A DNA stretch of 6,857 bases from CAZHWT01 sp964536215. GTDB lineage: Bacteria > Patescibacteriota > CAZHWT01. The notes under the pieces were generated by a model that had not been told where the DNA came from, made no database searches, and saw nothing but the letters and a program-made list of their open reading frames with translations. Shown piece by piece: positions 5,037-6,857 of this stretch (positions are counted from its first letter, which is position 1; each line of letters opens with the position of its first letter). The translations under genes were made by a program, and so were the position numbers. The stretch covers positions 1 through 6,857 of the forward strand of contig CAZHWT010000048.1 of NCBI GenBank assembly GCA_964536215.1. Direction: 5' to 3'.

Positions 5037-6563
5037 ATGCAGCCCACTATTATCACTATTTTCGGCGCCACTGGTGATTTAACCGCCCGAAAACTTATTC
5101 CAGCCCTTTACCACTTAGCTAAAATGGATAATTTACCTTCCGACTTTACTATCCTAGCGGTAGCTCGGCGGCCTCTTACTGACCAACAATTCACCGATCA
5201 AATGAAGGCAGCCATTACCCAGCACTACCGCCACGGACTAGACCAAACTAGTTGGCAAAAATTTGCGCAGCACATTACCTATCACCAATTAGAATTACAC
5301 CAGCCCGACGATTACGATAGCCTAGCCCAAACCATAGATCGCCTTAGCCACGCCGGTAACTCAGATTGCGCTAATCGTTTATTCTACCTCGCTATTAATC
5401 CAGCCTTTACCGAAACCACCGTCCAACAGCTAGAAAGAGTTGGTCTGCACCAAGGCTGCTCGCACCATAACAGCTGGAGCCGGGTCATTCTAGAAAAGCC
5501 TTTTGGCACCAATCAAGCAACGGCCCACAAGCTCAACCAACTGCTCAGTCAACGCTTTGACGAATCACAGATTTACCGCATTGACCACTATTTGGGCAAA
5601 GAAACTGTCCAAAACATTCTCGCCTTCCGCTTTGCTAACGGCTTATTTGAGCCAACCTGGTGTCGAGACTATATCGACAACATTCAAATCACCGTTGCCG
5701 AGACAGTCGGGGTAGAGCAGCGAGGCGAATATTACGACAATGCCGGCGCTCTGCGGGACGTTGCTCAAAACCATCTCCTGCAAATTCTTAGCCTCATCGC
5801 CATGGATGAACCAGCCAGCCTCAAAGCCGATGATATCCGCAATGCCAAATCAAATGTCCTTTCCAACATTATTATTCCAGATGATATTTTATTTAACACT
5901 GTTAAAGGACAATATGTTGCTAAGAACGATGAGGAAGAAAGCACCCACACTACCCCTCGCCCCCAACCCCTCATCTCCTACAAAAACGAGCCTCGTGTCA
6001 ATCCCGATTCCACCACCGAAACCTTCGTTGCCTTCAAGCTCAACCTCAACCTCGATAAATGGCGAGATATCCCATTCTACCTTCGTACCGGCAAGCGCCT
6101 TCAGGAGCGCGTAACCGAGGTCAACGTTGAGTTTAAAAAGCTACCTGCCGACCTTTTTGGCCACGCCGAACACACCGTCGTTTCTAACGTCCTCACCCTG
6201 CGCATCCAGCCAAATGAAGGCATATCGTTACGCATGTCAGTCAAGAAACCCGGCCTCAAGATGGAATTGCAACCGGTTCGCATGGAATTTTGCTATCGTC
6301 AGGAGTTCGAAGACCAACCAGATGCCTATGAAAGGCTCTTGCTAGACTGTCTAGCCGGCGACCAAACGCTATTCTTGCGTAGCGACGAAGTCGAACAATC
6401 ATGGCAATACATTGACGCCATCGAGCAAGCCTGGCAGGCCAACCCAACTCCTCCCCATCTTTATTCCATTGGTAGTTGGGGCCCATCCGCCGCCGACGAT
6501 CTTATAGCTCAGGACGGCCGTCAATGGCTAAGCCACCAAATAGCGACTTGCCCCATTCGATGA
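5037..6563 (+). CDS. zwf: Glucose-6-phosphate 1-dehydrogenase
   Basis: Complete, 508 residues, the usual family length. It oxidises glucose 6-phosphate to 6-phosphogluconolactone with NAD(P)+, the first step of the oxidative pentose phosphate pathway, in the cytoplasm. The N-terminal dinucleotide fold shows GATGDLT (10-16) and VARRP (42-46), whose arginines suit the NADP 2'-phosphate. EKPFG begins at 153. The substrate signature RIDHYLGKE is at 181-189, and the catalytic histidine of QNHLLQ is H246, matching H240 of the Leuconostoc enzyme; D183 and H184 keep the same offset. The second domain has GVEQRGEYYDNAGALRD, FYLRTGKRL and GSWGP (479-483). No key residue is missing. No Shine-Dalgarno site precedes the ATG, and the short leader suggests near-leaderless initiation. 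gnd or pgl are not in the window. Confidence 0.97.
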   Translation: MQPTIITIFGATGDLTARKLIPALYHLAKMDNLPSDFTILAVARRPLTDQQFTDQMKAAITQHYRHGLDQTSWQKFAQHITYHQLELHQPDDYDSLAQTIDRLSHAGNSDCANRLFYLAINPAFTETTVQQLERVGLHQGCSHHNSWSRVILEKPFGTNQATAHKLNQLLSQRFDESQIYRIDHYLGKETVQNILAFRFANGLFEPTWCRDYIDNIQITVAETVGVEQRGEYYDNAGALRDVAQNHLLQILSLIAMDEPASLKADDIRNAKSNVLSNIIIPDDILFNTVKGQYVAKNDEEESTHTTPRPQPLISYKNEPRVNPDSTTETFVAFKLNLNLDKWRDIPFYLRTGKRLQERVTEVNVEFKKLPADLFGHAEHTVVSNVLTLRIQPNEGISLRMSVKKPGLKMELQPVRMEFCYRQEFEDQPDAYERLLLDCLAGDQTLFLRSDEVEQSWQYIDAIEQAWQANPTPPHLYSIGSWGPSAADDLIAQDGRQWLSHQIATCPIR

Positions 6564-6820
6564 GCAATCTCATCAAAAAAACATCTAAAGACCAAGAGGT
6601 CAAACCCCGACCCAAACGCCCAACAATCCACGCTACGTTACAAGACGTGACATATAGATCTTACGCCCCGTCTTGGCATTTGGACTCTTGTTCCTTGGCC
6701 TTTACATACCTTACTTGCCTACTCGTCAACATTGTTATTGATTACTTTCCGCCACAGGCGGACAGGAGCCACTTAGCTAGTTGGTTCAAAAGCATTTTAC
6801 GATTTACGATTTACGATTAG
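6560..6820 (+). CDS. Doubtful 86-codon ORF overlapping the zwf stop
   Basis: ATG at 6560 overlaps the TGA of zwf in the four-base ATGA arrangement typical of translationally coupled genes, and the first 30 or so residues (MSNLIKKTSKDQEVKPRPKR...) are basic and hydrophilic. After about residue 38 the frame runs through composite repeat copy 2 and into the heptamer array, so its C-terminal half is repeat-derived. It could be a degraded gene start truncated by the repeat, or chance. I recognise no family. Confidence 0.15.
   Translation: MSNLIKKTSKDQEVKPRPKRPTIHATLQDVTYRSYAPSWHLDSCSLAFTYLTCLLVNIVIDYFPPQADRSHLASWFKSILRFTIYD
6641..6675. repeat. Weak inverted repeat after zwf
   Basis: CAAGACG (6641-6647) and CGTCTTG (6669-6675) are exact complements with a 21-base loop. 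No T-run follows, so it is a poor intrinsic terminator. The right arm overlaps the first block of composite repeat copy 2. Confidence 0.4.
6673..6766. repeat. Composite dispersed repeat, copy 2
   Basis: It carries the same three blocks as 3881-3996 in the same order and strand: the 19-base head at 6673-6691, the 14-base middle block at 6713-6726, and the hairpin block at 6746-6766. Here the hairpin stem TCCGCC / GGCGGA is perfect around ACA. Three hairpin-block differences from copy 1 fall in the loop and one stem position, and the stem still forms. It lacks the tandem duplications of copy 1. Confidence 0.8.
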
Positions 6821-6857
6821 CGATTAGCGATTAGCGATTAGCGATTAGCGATTAGCG
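6796..6857 (+). repeat. Heptamer array running off the window end
   Basis: Three TTTACGA units (6796-6816) pass directly into TTAGCGA units (five full plus six bases, 6817-6857) without a register change. The array is cut by the window edge, so its full size is unknown. Read in the phase ending CG, the units are ATTTACG and ATTAGCG, the same family as 3821-3869. Confidence 0.95.

Noticed and set aside
6561..6563. TGA read as glycine, as in some Patescibacteria lineages
   Set aside because: The enzyme reaches its normal family length and C-terminus at this TGA, and no gene in the window needs TGA as an amino acid.
6590..6601. GACC-AAGA-GGTC hairpin as the zwf terminator
   Set aside because: The stem is only four pairs with no T-run after it.
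6796..6857. CRISPR array
   Set aside because: Units are 7 bases with no spacers, and no cas genes are present.

Overview
The window looks like part of a bacterial chromosome, most likely from a Candidate Phyla Radiation (Patescibacteria) organism. The lineage is inferred, not proven. Three things support it: a giant secreted fibre-like protein with the domain vocabulary common in those genomes, a small membrane-anchored protein with a LytR_C-type domain, and intergenic regions full of 7-8 nt tandem repeats. Saccharibacteria is one possible home because members can carry glucose-6-phosphate dehydrogenase. TAA ends two genes and TGA ends the third, and no in-frame TGA needs to be read as an amino acid, so recoding of TGA is not indicated.

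Layout, all on the plus strand: (1) 1-3624, a very large exported surface protein whose start lies upstream of the window. It has a signal peptide, a fibre-type N-terminal domain, a beta-rich stalk, a seven-bladed beta-propeller of exactly 7 x 41 residues, a DYSEYF (peptidase G2-like) segment, a second beta-repeat stalk and a C-terminal beta-sandwich. (2) 3625-4196, 572 bases without a gene but packed with repeats and palindromes. (3) 4197-4862, a 221-residue membrane-anchored LytR_C-like protein, closed by a strong intrinsic terminator. (4) 4863-5036, a short spacer with a hairpin and a probable promoter. (5) 5037-6563, a complete glucose-6-phosphate 1-dehydrogenase (zwf). (6) 6564-6857, a second repeat-rich stretch with another copy of the composite repeat seen in region 3, ending in a heptamer array that runs off the window.

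The genes do not form an obvious pathway. Each appears to be its own transcription unit: a hairpin follows each of the first two, and each of the last two has its own candidate promoter. Two encode cell-envelope proteins and the third the first step of the oxidative pentose phosphate pathway.

The most unusual signal is the short-repeat structure. Units of 7 and 8 bases recur in the intergenic regions, and a perfect four-copy heptamer also lies inside the signal-peptide coding sequence of the giant surface protein. There a change of one unit would shift the frame, so that gene is a candidate phase-variable locus.
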